NCBI RefSeq assembly: GCF_000719475.1
Contig: NZ_JOGO01000053.1
Location: 1 to 42,432, forward strand
DNA length: 42,432 nt
Direction: 5' to 3'
Origin: Streptomyces sp. NRRL F-5630
Lineage (GTDB): Bacteria; Actinomycetota; Actinomycetes; Streptomycetales; Streptomycetaceae
Each line of letters starts with the position of its first letter. Position 1 is the stretch's first letter. This document shows, piece by piece, positions 27,238 through 35,113 of the stretch. The notes under the pieces were generated by a model that was not told the DNA's origin, made no database searches, and saw nothing but the letters and a program-made list of their open reading frames with translations. The translations under genes were made by a program, and so were the position numbers.

Positions 27238-27894
27238 ATGGCTGCGCCGGACGCACTCAGCGGCGGCACAGGGAACGACGGCTTCGGGAGCGGAACAGTG
27301 GACAGTGCGGGACAGTGGACCGGCAGACGTTTCACCGTCCGGCAGGAGAACCGTCTCAAGGCCGACCGTTACACCGTGAGCGAGTTGATGCCGGACGGCT
27401 CGGAGGGCAAGGTCCTGGCCTGCGCCGAGGTGAAGCGATTCTCGCTCAAGGAGAAGATCATTTTCCACGCCGGCCTGTCCGGGACCCGCGTGCTGTTCAC
27501 CATCGAGGAGCGCGGCCTCCGCGGCGCCGGTGATGGCTACGACGTGTGGGACGCGGAGGGCGGCCTTGTCGGCGGTTTCGAGGAGAAGGACATCGCCTCC
27601 CTGGTGCGTTCGACCTGGGTGCTGGACCAGCCCGGATTCCCGTCCGCCGTCGGCCGGGAGCGTAACCGGTTCGTGGCCGTGCTCCGCCGCGTCTGGGACT
27701 TCCTGCCGCTGGACCTGGTGCCGTTCCTGTGGCCGTACCACTTCGACTTCGAGACGGGGGGCAAGCAGGTGCTGAAGGTGGACAGGAAGTGGGGTCCGCG
27801 GGATCGTTACGTGGTCGACATCCTCATCCCCGGGCTGGACCCCCGCCTGGCCGTCGCCCAGGCCGTGGCCCTGGACACGTTCCAGGACCGTTGA
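27238..27894 (+). CDS. LURP-one-related / scramblase-like protein
   Basis: This 218-aa soluble protein has the strand-rich pattern of the LURP-one/phospholipid-scramblase superfamily (tubby-like fold): GRRFTVRQENRLKADRYTVS, SLKEKIIFHAGLSGTRVLFT, EGGLVGGFEEKDIASLVRST, FDFETGGKQVLKVDRKWGPR, DRYVVDILIPGLDPRLAVAQ and AVALDTFQDR at the end. In bacteria these proteins are mostly uncharacterised. Binding of membrane or lipid partners is inferred from the fold only. The start is ATG 27238 (or GTG 27232), both with weak ribosome sites. It is divergent from the histidine kinase, separated by the 15-bp palindrome, so co-regulation with the two-component system is plausible. Confidence 0.65.
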   Translation: MAAPDALSGGTGNDGFGSGTVDSAGQWTGRRFTVRQENRLKADRYTVSELMPDGSEGKVLACAEVKRFSLKEKIIFHAGLSGTRVLFTIEERGLRGAGDGYDVWDAEGGLVGGFEEKDIASLVRSTWVLDQPGFPSAVGRERNRFVAVLRRVWDFLPLDLVPFLWPYHFDFETGGKQVLKVDRKWGPRDRYVVDILIPGLDPRLAVAQAVALDTFQDR

Positions 27895-28092
27895 CCCGAA
27901 GAGACTGGCGCCGAAACGGGGCAGGTGGGCCATGTCGCCGGTGGGAAAGCTCCAGGCCCACGGCCGGATACCTCCGGACCGGCCTCGAACAGCCACGGGC
28001 CGCGGCCTTTCCGGGCCTCGGCGCCGTTGCGGCCCCAGACGCTCCCGTTGAGGCCGTAGCCGTGCGACAGCGCGACGGGTCCCCCGTCCCGC

Positions 28093-28725
28093 CTATGCCG
28101 GGCCGGGGTCTTCGAGCATGCTCACCGCCTGGCGGGCGAGCAGGCGTTCCGCGTCGTCATAGCTCCAGCCGCACTCGACGACAAGCGATCGCCAAGCCGA
28201 CAGTCCGAAGCAGAGCCACAGGCGGTCCGCCGCACCGTCCACGTCGAGATGAGGAGCCACCATACCGAGGGCGACCAGGTGCTGCGCGATGTCGCGCAGC
28301 GCTTGGCGGTACTGCGCGACGACGTACTCCCACACCTGCCGCGCTTTGTCATCGCTGGCCATGGAGGAGTGGAGCAGGTCTATGGATGCGGCAAAGCGTT
28401 CGGTGTTGCCGCGGATTCCGTGCGCCAGGCAGGTCATCGCGGAGGCGAGGTCCTTGCTTCGGACTACCTCCTCATGCAGCCCGGTGGTCTTCGAATCCGC
28501 CACGTCCACGGCCAGAAGAGCGTGCAGCAGCTGAGTCTTGGTGCCCACGCTCGCATAGAGCGTCTTGGTCGCGACACCGGCCGAGCGAGCGATCTGCCCC
28601 ATCGTCACCTGCGCATAGCCATGCGTGATGAAGAGGTCGCGCGCGGTCTCCAGGATGTCCTGTCGGGTCTGAGCCGCGCTTTGCTCACGTCGTGCTGACC
28701 GATAGCTCCGAGTCCGATCGGGCAT
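28093..28725 (-). CDS. TetR-family transcriptional regulator
   Basis: This 210-aa protein has an N-terminal TetR HTH: TRQDILETARDLFITHGYAQ, VTMGQIARSAGVATKTLYAS, VGTKTQLLHALL. An all-helical ligand-binding domain follows. It is a repressor of the usual dimeric type; the ligand is unknown. It is divergent from the hemerythrin and flavin-barrel pair, and the shared upstream region carries a 20-bp-spaced TAACTTSAAW repeat that could be its operator. It most probably controls that pair and itself. Confidence 0.88.
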   Translation of the reverse strand: MPDRTRSYRSARREQSAAQTRQDILETARDLFITHGYAQVTMGQIARSAGVATKTLYASVGTKTQLLHALLAVDVADSKTTGLHEEVVRSKDLASAMTCLAHGIRGNTERFAASIDLLHSSMASDDKARQVWEYVVAQYRQALRDIAQHLVALGMVAPHLDVDGAADRLWLCFGLSAWRSLVVECGWSYDDAERLLARQAVSMLEDPGPA

Positions 28726-28754
28726 GTCGGCAGCCTACCCGACACCAGAGTGGA

Positions 28755-28784
28755 TAACTTCAATGCAGGGCGTGTAACTTGAAA
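28755..28784. promoter_or_regulatory. Candidate TetR operator: two TAACTT repeats spaced 20 bp
   Basis: TAACTTCAAT (28755-28764) and TAACTTGAAA (28775-28784) lie in the intergenic region between the TetR gene and the hemerythrin gene. The stretch is AT-rich for its surroundings. Two helical turns separate the repeats, which would suit a pair of dimers on one DNA face. This is inference from position and repetition only. Confidence 0.35.
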
Positions 28785-28894
28785 TGGAGACCTCACGGAC
28801 AACCGGAATCTCTTCCCCTCGTCCCGCCGGAGCGGTTCAGGGTCTTGGGGCCTGCCCGGAAGACCGTGCACTCCTACGTGAAGGTTCCGCACAC

Positions 28895-29560
28895 ATGACC
28901 ATGCATGCCGAGTCCGACGCGCAAGCCATCGTGGAAACGCGGCTCGCCCATGAGACACACAGACTGGCTACCGGACTGCTCGTCGACGCCGTCGGCCGAT
29001 CCTCCGTGCCGCTTCACGTACTCGGGCAGCTACGGGACTTCATCGTGGCGAACCTGCGTCACCACCACGAGACCGAAGACGCGTGGCTGTGGCCGCTCAT
29101 CCTGGCAGCGGCGCCGGACACGAAGGGCGCACTCGACGAACTCAGCGAAGAACACGACCAACTGGACAGGGCACTCGACCGCCTCGCCTCCGTCGACCTG
29201 ACCGCTACGGAAGGCCCCGGCGGCGAAAGCCTGAGCGGCGACAGCCGGCACGCGCTGCGCAAGGCGGCCGTCGCGGTGCGCGACAGCGTGCGTGATCACC
29301 TGGCCCACGAGGAACCCCTGTTGCTCCCCGCCCTGCGGCGCATCACACCCGCGCAGTGGGAGGAGTTCGCCCAGCGAGTCATCGCCAGCACACCCCCGGT
29401 GGCCGGGCATCTGATGATCGGATTCCTCGATGAAGCCGGCACGCCGGCCGAGGTGGAGTCGATGCTCGTGAACATGCCGCCCCCGATGAAGTCATTGCTG
29501 CCCGCCCTGCGCAGCCAAGCCGCCGCCGACCTGCGAGTCCTGCGAGGCGACGGCTCGTGA
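28895..29560 (+). CDS. Hemerythrin-domain protein
   Basis: This 221-aa protein carries a hemerythrin-like four-helix-bundle iron-binding pattern: HETHRLATGL, ANLRHHHETEDAWLWPLIL, LSEEHDQLDRAL and VRDHLAHEEPLLLPALRRI, that is H...HxxxE...HxxxD...HxxxE. Bacterial members bind a di-iron centre and are linked to oxygen, NO or redox sensing and repair. ATG 28895 has GAAGG about ten bases upstream; a second ATG lies at 28901. The last bases overlap the next gene (GTGA), giving translational coupling with the flavin split-barrel protein. Expression is probably controlled by the divergent TetR regulator. Confidence 0.82.
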   Translation: MTMHAESDAQAIVETRLAHETHRLATGLLVDAVGRSSVPLHVLGQLRDFIVANLRHHHETEDAWLWPLILAAAPDTKGALDELSEEHDQLDRALDRLASVDLTATEGPGGESLSGDSRHALRKAAVAVRDSVRDHLAHEEPLLLPALRRITPAQWEEFAQRVIASTPPVAGHLMIGFLDEAGTPAEVESMLVNMPPPMKSLLPALRSQAAADLRVLRGDGS

Positions 29561-30561
29561 GCTCCACTCGGCTCCCGTGGCCGGACACGGCTTACGAGGC
29601 ATTCAAGGGCGATCTGACCGTCGCTGCCGCCTACCTCACCCCGGCCGGAGGCGCGGTGGTCACCAGCGTCTCACCGGTAGGACTCGCGGACCGGGCGGCC
29701 AACGAGGTCAGCTTCACCACCTCGCTGGGCTTCCCGAAGAAACTGGAACACATCCTGCGCGACCCACGCGTCTGTCTCGCCTATCACACCCGCGAGCACG
29801 GGTTCGCCACCCACAGCCACTACGTCCTCGCCCAGGGCCGAGCGGAGGTGGACCTTCAGCCCTCGGCGCAGCGACTGGCGGGGCTGATGGACGCCTCCGA
29901 GCCGTTCCTCGGGCGGACCAGGCGCGGAGGCGTATGGGACTGGCTGCTTCGCGAGTACCACCAGAACCGGGTCTTCGTCGATGTCCACCCGGACCGCATC
30001 GCCGTCTGGCCCGATCTCTCGGCGAGTGGACGTGCGACCGTGACGGGCGCCTCCTGGCCGGGGCATCCCGCCGAACAGGAAGCGCCGAGGAACGGCACGA
30101 CCCCGCGGACACCCGTCGCGAAGCTCGCCCGGCAGATCGCCGCCCTTCCTCATCGCCTGCTGGCTTACCAGGGTGCTGACGGCCACCCCGTCATCCTCCC
30201 GGTGACGGTCACCGGACACGACGAGACCGGCCTGCGCCTCTCCGCATCGTCCGGACTGCTGCCACCCGGCGGCCGCCGAGCGGGATTCCTCGCCCACAGC
30301 TTCCAACCGCAGTGCGTCGGTGTGAGCATGCGCACCGTCACCGGCTGGTTGACCGTCGAGGACGGACGGGCCCTCTACGCACCCCACACATCGACGGGCA
30401 TGGCAGCGCCGCGGAACAGGATGGTCACGACCGTGGCCAACGGTCTGCTGGCCAAACGGGGCCTGCGCCGCGCACAGCGCAACGGCACGACCGCCCGCCT
30501 GCGCGACCTCGCCGCCCGGGACCGGGCGCAAGGAGCCGAGAGGCGATCCGACGACATGTGA
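29557..30561 (+). CDS. Pyridoxamine-5'-phosphate-oxidase-like flavin/F420 split-barrel protein
   Basis: This 334-aa protein begins with a PNPOx-like split barrel: TAYEAFKGDLTVAAAYLTPA, EVSFTTSLGFPKKLEHILRD, PRVCLAYHTREHGFATHSHY, VLAQGRAEVDL. A second, more diverged barrel half follows (YQGADGHPVILPVTVTGHDE, AGFLAHSFQPQCVGVSMRTV). Relatives bind FMN or deazaflavin F420 and reduce or protect small molecules; the actual substrate is unknown. The GTG start overlaps the hemerythrin stop by four bases, so the two proteins are made together and may act in one redox reaction or stress response. Confidence 0.75.
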   Translation: MSSTRLPWPDTAYEAFKGDLTVAAAYLTPAGGAVVTSVSPVGLADRAANEVSFTTSLGFPKKLEHILRDPRVCLAYHTREHGFATHSHYVLAQGRAEVDLQPSAQRLAGLMDASEPFLGRTRRGGVWDWLLREYHQNRVFVDVHPDRIAVWPDLSASGRATVTGASWPGHPAEQEAPRNGTTPRTPVAKLARQIAALPHRLLAYQGADGHPVILPVTVTGHDETGLRLSASSGLLPPGGRRAGFLAHSFQPQCVGVSMRTVTGWLTVEDGRALYAPHTSTGMAAPRNRMVTTVANGLLAKRGLRRAQRNGTTARLRDLAARDRAQGAERRSDDM

Positions 30562-30860
30562 AGACGCCCCGGCCCAGAGCGCCCGAACCGCGGCGATGAG
30601 GGTCTGTCGCGCACGGGCGGGATGAACTCGACACCGTGGACTTCGCACCGCAGCCGTTGTTCTTCGTAGGGGCAGTGGCCGGCTTCCCGTCCAGCAGCAG
30701 GCAGCCCGACCAGGCCGGCAGATCGATCGCCGCGAGGCTGAGTTCGAGCCGGCCGGCGTGAGCGGCGACGTCGCGGGAGGGGAAGCGGAGCCGGTGGCCC
30801 TCCTGTCGCACCGGATGTGGTCCTGCTCGTCCAGCCGGGTGACGTCGCCCTTGGTGGCGG
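30562..30860 (-). pseudogene. Unidentified degraded coding fragment next to the IS3 remnant
   Basis: With one or two frame changes the minus strand gives GHRLRFPSRDVAAHAGRLEL, SLAAIDLPAWSGCLLLDG, then (other frame) GHCPYEEQRLRCEVHGVEFI, PPVRDRPSSPRFGRSGPGRL. These pieces look like real protein and not like an IS3 transposase, and they run on from the IS3 orfB remnant. I do not recognise the family. The gene has no start and contains frameshifts. Confidence 0.3.
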
Positions 30861-31403
30861 CGGTGTCGATCCCGCATGCGCGCATGATCCTGGCGACGCG
30901 TTTGTGGTTGACCACCTCACTGCTCGCCTCGCGGAGCTCGGCGGTGATCCTCGGGGACCCGTAGGCGCCGTCCGGTTCCCGGTGCACGGCTCGTATCCGG
31001 GCGGTCAAGCGGGCGTCGGCCACTTGCCTGGCCACCCGGTCCGTGGCCGCCCGGCGCCAGCAGGAGAAGCTCGGGCGACTGACGCCGAGAATGGTGCAAG
31101 CCGCTTCACGCCGTGGCGGCGCTGGAGGTCGGCGACACACTGGAAGCGGTTCACCAGCGCGTCTCCCCGGCGAAATACTTCGCCGCCTTGCACAGAATTT
31201 CGCGTTTTTCCTCTAACTCACGGACCCTTCTGCGCAGCGCGGCGTTCTCTGCCTCCAGCGGTGCCGGCGGCTCGGCGGGTGTCTCCGTGCGGCGTCCCCG
31301 CGGCCGGTTCTCCCATTTCTGACCGCCACGGCCGAGTTGCCCGTGGCCTTTCGGCCCAATGACCACTGAACAGAGGAGAAGAGCTGCGAAGATCGTCAGT
31401 TTT
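30850..31403 (-). pseudogene. IS3-family transposase remnant (orfA end and orfB start)
   Basis: On the minus strand the end of orfA is clear: APLEAENAALRRRVRELEEK, REILCKAAKYFAGETRW and a stop near 31151. It is followed by the start of orfB, VNRFQCVADLQRRHGVKRL, then after a frameshift TILGVSRPSFSCWRR, LTARIRAVHREPDGAYGSPR, ITAELREASSEVVNHKRVAR. The HTH_21 region is recognisable, but the DDE catalytic domain is missing after about 30860. The orfA N-terminus is cut by the IS5 copy whose inverted repeat starts at 31404. It is non-functional. Confidence 0.75.
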
Positions 31404-32266
31404 ACTGATCGTTTCAGAATGAAGTTCGTTGTGGGGCTTGGCGGTTGTGTGTTGTGTCGGCAGGATCTGGTGAGTTCTGCTGATCTTGTCCCTGGTGACC
31501 TGTGGGAACGTGTGGCTCCGCTGTTGCCTGCTCGTCCGGCGAGGCGGTATCGGTATCCCGGGCGGTTGCCGGCGGACGACCGGGCTGCGCTGCGGGCCAT
31601 CGTTCATGTGCTGTGCAAGAGCGTGAGCCGGCGAGATGTTCCGGCTGACCAGGTCGACTGCAGTGGTGTGACGGCCTGGCGACGTTTGCGGGACTGGACC
31701 GAAGCGGGCGTTCTGGCCGAGTTGCGGGCGGCGGGTTTGCTGGACATGGATGACGCGGCGGTCGACGGCTCGCACGTCAGGGCCCTCAAAGGGGGGCGCG
31801 CACCGGACCTTCGCCGGTCGACCGGGCCCGGCCGGGCAGCAAGCACCACCTGCTCGTCGTCCGGCACGGGGCCCCCTTGGCCCTCTCGCTGGCCAGCGGG
31901 AATCGCCACGACGTGACCCAGCTGATGCCGTTGCTGGACGCGATACCCCGCATCCGCGGGGTCCGCGGGCGGCCGCGCACCGGCCGAGCCCGCTGTTCGC
32001 GGACCGCGGCTACGACTACGACAAGTACCGCCGCCTCCTCCGTGCCCGCGGCATCGCCCCGAAGATCGCCCGCAAAGGTCTGGCCCACGGCTCTGGCCTG
32101 GGCAAAACCCGCTGGGTGGTCGAGCGAACCTTCGCCTGGCTCCACCAGTTCAAACGACTGAGGATCCGCTACGAGCTACGCGCCGACCTCCACCTCGGGC
32201 TACTCCAACTCGCCTGCAACATCATCTGCCTGAGATGGCTCAGAACTTCATTTTGAAACGATCAGT
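31404..32266 (+). mobile_element. Complete 863-bp IS5-family insertion sequence
   Basis: Terminal inverted repeats of 24 bp with one mismatch (left 31404-31427, right 32243-32266; both ends begin ACTGATCGTTTC read inwards) enclose a transposase whose ATG lies in the left repeat and whose stop lies in the right repeat. This layout is usual for IS5-family elements. I do not see a convincing target duplication. It cuts into the IS3 remnant, so it is the younger insertion or a marker of a later rearrangement. Confidence 0.85.
31419..32256 (+). pseudogene. IS5-family DDE transposase in three frames
   Basis: The protein can be followed through the element with two -1 frame changes. Frame one: DLWERVAPLLPARPARRYRY...AAVDGSHVRALKGG, with the first catalytic Asp. 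At the run AAAGGGGGG (31788-31796) reading must move to frame two: TGPSPVDRARPGSKHHLLVV, LSLASGNRHDVTQLMPLLDA. Near 31975-31982 it moves again: SPLFADRGYDYDKYRRLLRA with the second Asp, then RWVVERTFAWLHQFKRLRIR with the Glu. The first change sits on a G6 run and could be slippage, as some IS5-group elements use. The second has no slippery sequence and most likely inactivates the enzyme. Confidence 0.75.
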
Positions 32267-32378
32267 TACTGTAGGGCGCTTCGTTCGGATCACCGACGCC
32301 TTGGTGAAGCCGCTCATTGAGTTGGAGCCCAGGTGCCGACACACCCAAGAGATCGCCAGGACGTAATCTCGGTTGGTT

Positions 32379-32575
32379 CATCGGACGGACCAGAAGATGC
32401 GCGGTGATGTGGAGTCCGGCCAGGTAGATGGTCGCGGTCTTCTCGTAGCGGGTAGCGAGGTCCCGCCATTGCTACAGGTTGCTGGTTGAAGCAGCGTGCG
32501 ACGGCATTGCGCTGCTTATACGCCTCCCCGCCGAAGGCGGCCTGCCTGGCCGGCTTCCCCGGCGTCCCGTGACCG
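32379..32575 (-). pseudogene. IS5-type transposase, C-terminal fragment
   Basis: Minus strand, in two frames: AAFGGEAYKQRNAVARCFNQ, then after a frameshift QWRDLATRYEKTATIYLAGL, HITAHLL. It matches the end of IS5-type transposases (AY..RN.VERC.NRLKQWR.LATRYEKTA..Y.A.L.I). The catalytic Glu of VERC is replaced by Ala. It may be the distal part of the same transposase whose middle lies at 34922-35113 on the same strand. Confidence 0.65.
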
Positions 32576-32838
32576 TGCTGGTCCGCGGGAATGATGAATC
32601 ACCGCACAGATGGCGCGCAAGTTCTTCCTGGCACCTCACAGTGCGCGAAGTGGATTACGACCAGCTTGATGCTGCGCTTGCCGCCCTGTCTGGCTTCTTC
32701 CTGGCCTCGGGTGCGCACTCGCCGGCGGACTGGTCTCCGTACAGTCGCCACCACCAGACTTGGTTTGGCGAGGTCACGTTGCGGTGGCTGGCCGAAAGGC
32801 GCGGGTGGCATCTATGCCCCGGGGACCCGACGAGCTGA
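32479..32838 (+). CDS. Hypothetical open frame upstream of the endonuclease
   Basis: This is a 119-codon plus-strand frame. Its first third is antisense to the transposase fragment and is probably not genuine. The last 80 or so residues look protein-like: WHLTVREVDYDQLDAALAAL, SGFFLASGAHSPADWSPYSR, HHQTWFGEVTLRWLAERRGW. It may be the 3' end of a gene whose start was replaced by the transposon remnant. I do not recognise it. Confidence 0.3.
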   Translation: MLVEAACDGIALLIRLPAEGGLPGRLPRRPVTVLVRGNDESPHRWRASSSWHLTVREVDYDQLDAALAALSGFFLASGAHSPADWSPYSRHHQTWFGEVTLRWLAERRGWHLCPGDPTS

Positions 32839-33006
32839 GCGCGCGGAGGGGGTCCGTCGTCGAGACCGGCACTCCGTGCGCTCGCGCGGCCGCGAACGAT
32901 CCGGCGTGCAAGTGGCAGTGGACACGGGGCAGGTCCGGTCGGGTCCAGGAGTGGGTGAGAAGATCACCTCTGGCAAGTTCGGTGCACGACAGGGGTAGGG
33001 CAGGGC

Positions 33007-34074
33007 ATGGCAAAGAGGTCCGCGTTGCGGGGGTACTTGCTTGAGGAGGCACTGGCCTGGTTGCTCCGGCACAGCGGCTATCGTCTGCTCGTCGACTTTC
33101 GACAGGACGATGCCGAACTCATCGGTTCCGGTGGCGCTCTGCGTGTTCGTGGCCGTGGTGCGGTCCATCAGGTGGACGTGCTTGGTGAGTTCGCTTTTAC
33201 CCCCGCATTCTCCCTCCCCGTGCGGCTGTTCCTGGAAGCCAAGCACTACTCGACGCCATGCGAACTGGAGGTAGTGCGCAATGCGCACGGCGTCCTGCAC
33301 GACGTCAACGAAAACTTCATGAGTCATGCCGGTACCCGGCCCCGGCGGCGCTACCAGTACACCTACGCGCTCTTTTCCGCCAATGGCTTCACTCAGAGTG
33401 CCCAGCAGTATGCCCTCGCCCACCAGATCTCCTTGGTGGACTTGTCCGGGGAGTCCTTCACGTGGCTGCGCAATGCGATCCGGATCGCTGCGGCCAGCCT
33501 CTATTCGGCGCAGAACGCCCATGCCGTCACGCGCTTCCCTGTGACGTGGATGCGCAAGGTGCTCCGCGAGGCTCTCGGAACATGGCCGGTAGGGGTGCCG
33601 TCGCTGCCGGTCGATACCAGTGCCGAGCAGTTCGAGGCTGCGGCCTCTGTGATTCTTGCCCAGTTTGTCGACACCCTGGAACAGCACGCTGCGGCTGAGC
33701 TGCTGCTGGGCTTCCCCGCGGCCCCGTTCATCCTGCCGCTGGTCGCCGAGGATCAGGAGCAGTTCCTCTCCTACGCCGAACAGTGCCCCGACCACGCTGT
33801 GCGGCTGCGTCGGTCGGGGCAAGCCGCAACTGCTGAGTGGACGCTTTCCCCGCGAGAAGACGAGGACGCTTATCGACTGGCCTTCAAGCTGCCGGAACAC
33901 ATTGAGGTGTGGATCAGCGGGATTGAAGAGAAGGAGCGGCAGCGCATCCTGGACATCAAGCAGCAGTTCCTGTCGAACATCACGATTTATCGCATGAACG
34001 GCAGCAGTGTCCGCGCCTATCAACTTAACTATGAGCCGGGCGAGTTGCGACCGTCTCCTGACGAAGGTCAGTAG
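33007..34074 (+). CDS. Restriction-endonuclease-like protein (Mrr / PD-(D/E)XK fold)
   Basis: This 355-aa protein has an N-terminal PD-(D/E)XK nuclease domain: YLLEEALAWLLRHSGYRLLV, then the catalytic core HQVDVLGEFAFTPAFSLPVR with Asp57, and LFLEAKHY with Glu77 and Lys79. ELEVVRNAHGVLHDVNENF follows, as in Mrr-like enzymes of defence islands. The C-terminal 180 residues are of unknown function, with no methyltransferase or helicase partner inside the protein. ATG 33007 is preceded by GGTAGGGCAGGG. The nearest partners are the degraded helicase at 34083 (minus) and the large helicase-nuclease at 35595. It probably cuts foreign or modified DNA. Confidence 0.75.
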   Translation: MAKRSALRGYLLEEALAWLLRHSGYRLLVDFRQDDAELIGSGGALRVRGRGAVHQVDVLGEFAFTPAFSLPVRLFLEAKHYSTPCELEVVRNAHGVLHDVNENFMSHAGTRPRRRYQYTYALFSANGFTQSAQQYALAHQISLVDLSGESFTWLRNAIRIAAASLYSAQNAHAVTRFPVTWMRKVLREALGTWPVGVPSLPVDTSAEQFEAAASVILAQFVDTLEQHAAAELLLGFPAAPFILPLVAEDQEQFLSYAEQCPDHAVRLRRSGQAATAEWTLSPREDEDAYRLAFKLPEHIEVWISGIEEKERQRILDIKQQFLSNITIYRMNGSSVRAYQLNYEPGELRPSPDEGQ

Positions 34075-34082
34075 GAGACCGG

Positions 34083-34925
34083 CTAGAGGGAAGGAACTGC
34101 AACGGCAGTAAATCGTCTGTGTGCCGGGTTGTTCAGATGCACGATTTCATCCATACGGGCTCGCGGGCCGCGGCGAGGGCGCCCCTCGAAGTCGGCGAGG
34201 GTGGTGGTGGCGATGCGGGGTGGGAGGGCCGCCGAGAACTTCAGGCCGGGGACGGCCCGCGGGCCGACGGTGGGCAGGGTGAGGGAGTCGGGGAGTTCGG
34301 CGCGGGCCATCTTACAGCCGGCGGGGGAGAGGTCCTGGCGGAGCCGGAAATGGGTGTCGGTGGAGCGCTGTACGGGGCCGGCGAGGTTGCCGAGGGAGGC
34401 GGCGAGGGTGGCGTTGGCCCGGAATCCGGCCCAGATCTACCAGCGGGTGGCGTCGGCGTCGTGGACCAGCAGGGCGCCCGCCGGGTGGACTTCATGGGTG
34501 TGCGGTCCATGCTGAGTTCGGCAAGGGCCACGTTGGCGCGGCGGGTGAGGCGGACGGCCGGGTCGGTGCCGAGTAGGACGTCGCGCATGGCGCGGGTGAG
34601 GACGTAGGACAGCCCGCGGACTTCGCTGCCCTGCCAATTTGGCGATGCCACCGTCCTCGACGGGTTCCACGAAGGCACGGCGTCGGGCCCAGTCGATGAA
34701 CGTGACCTGCCAGCTGCGGCCAGCCAGCAGCAGGCGGCGCGGGCCTGACCATTCTTCTGTGAGGACGGTGGGGTCGGTGGTGCCGAACTCGGTGCGTCCA
34801 GCGAGCACGGTGAACTCGGAGGGTGCGGTGAGGGAGGTAGTCAACTCCATGAAGTGCCGGCGGCCGAAGCGCTTCTCGGCTTCGGGGCCGATGAAAAGCA
34901 TGACGATGTTGCCGGTGTCGGTCAC
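34083..34925 (-). pseudogene. DEAD/DEAH (Lhr-like) helicase, C-terminal remnant
   Basis: Three minus-strand frames together give the C-terminal region of a large Lhr-like helicase: GPEAEKRFGRRHFMELTTSL, LAGRTEFGTTDPTVLTEEWS, RRLLLAGRSWQVTFIDWARR; after a shift VRGLSYVLTRAMRDVLLGTD; then after another VPGLKFSAALPPRIATTTLA. The motor domains with the Walker motifs are missing. The 5' break at 34925 coincides with the end of a transposase fragment, so transposition or IS-mediated deletion removed the rest. Such helicases are often encoded beside restriction-like nucleases, so this may once have been the partner of the gene at 33007. Confidence 0.7.
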
Positions 34926-35113
34926 AGGTAGCGGCGGTTGTCGCGGGACGTGTAGGCCTTGTCGGCCAGGACGTGGTCGGGCCGGGCGCGGGGTGGTCCG
35001 ACGCCGATACGGGGCACGGCTATCTGCCGCAGTGCGGGCTCGAGTTGTGGGCCGCCACTGCAGTGGCCCGCAGTCAACAGGAGCGCGAGGGGCCGACAGT
35101 GTCGGTCAGCGAC
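34922..35113 (-). pseudogene. IS5-type transposase, middle fragment
   Basis: Minus-strand sequence RPLALLLTAGHCSGGPQLEP, then RIGVGPPRARPDHVLADKAY, TSRDNRRYL-stop. It matches the region around the second catalytic Asp of IS5-type transposases (P.PDHVLADKAYSSR.NRRYL). It stops abruptly where the helicase remnant begins. The missing downstream part would be about 28 residues followed by what is found at 32379-32575, suggesting that one transposase gene was split. Confidence 0.7.
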
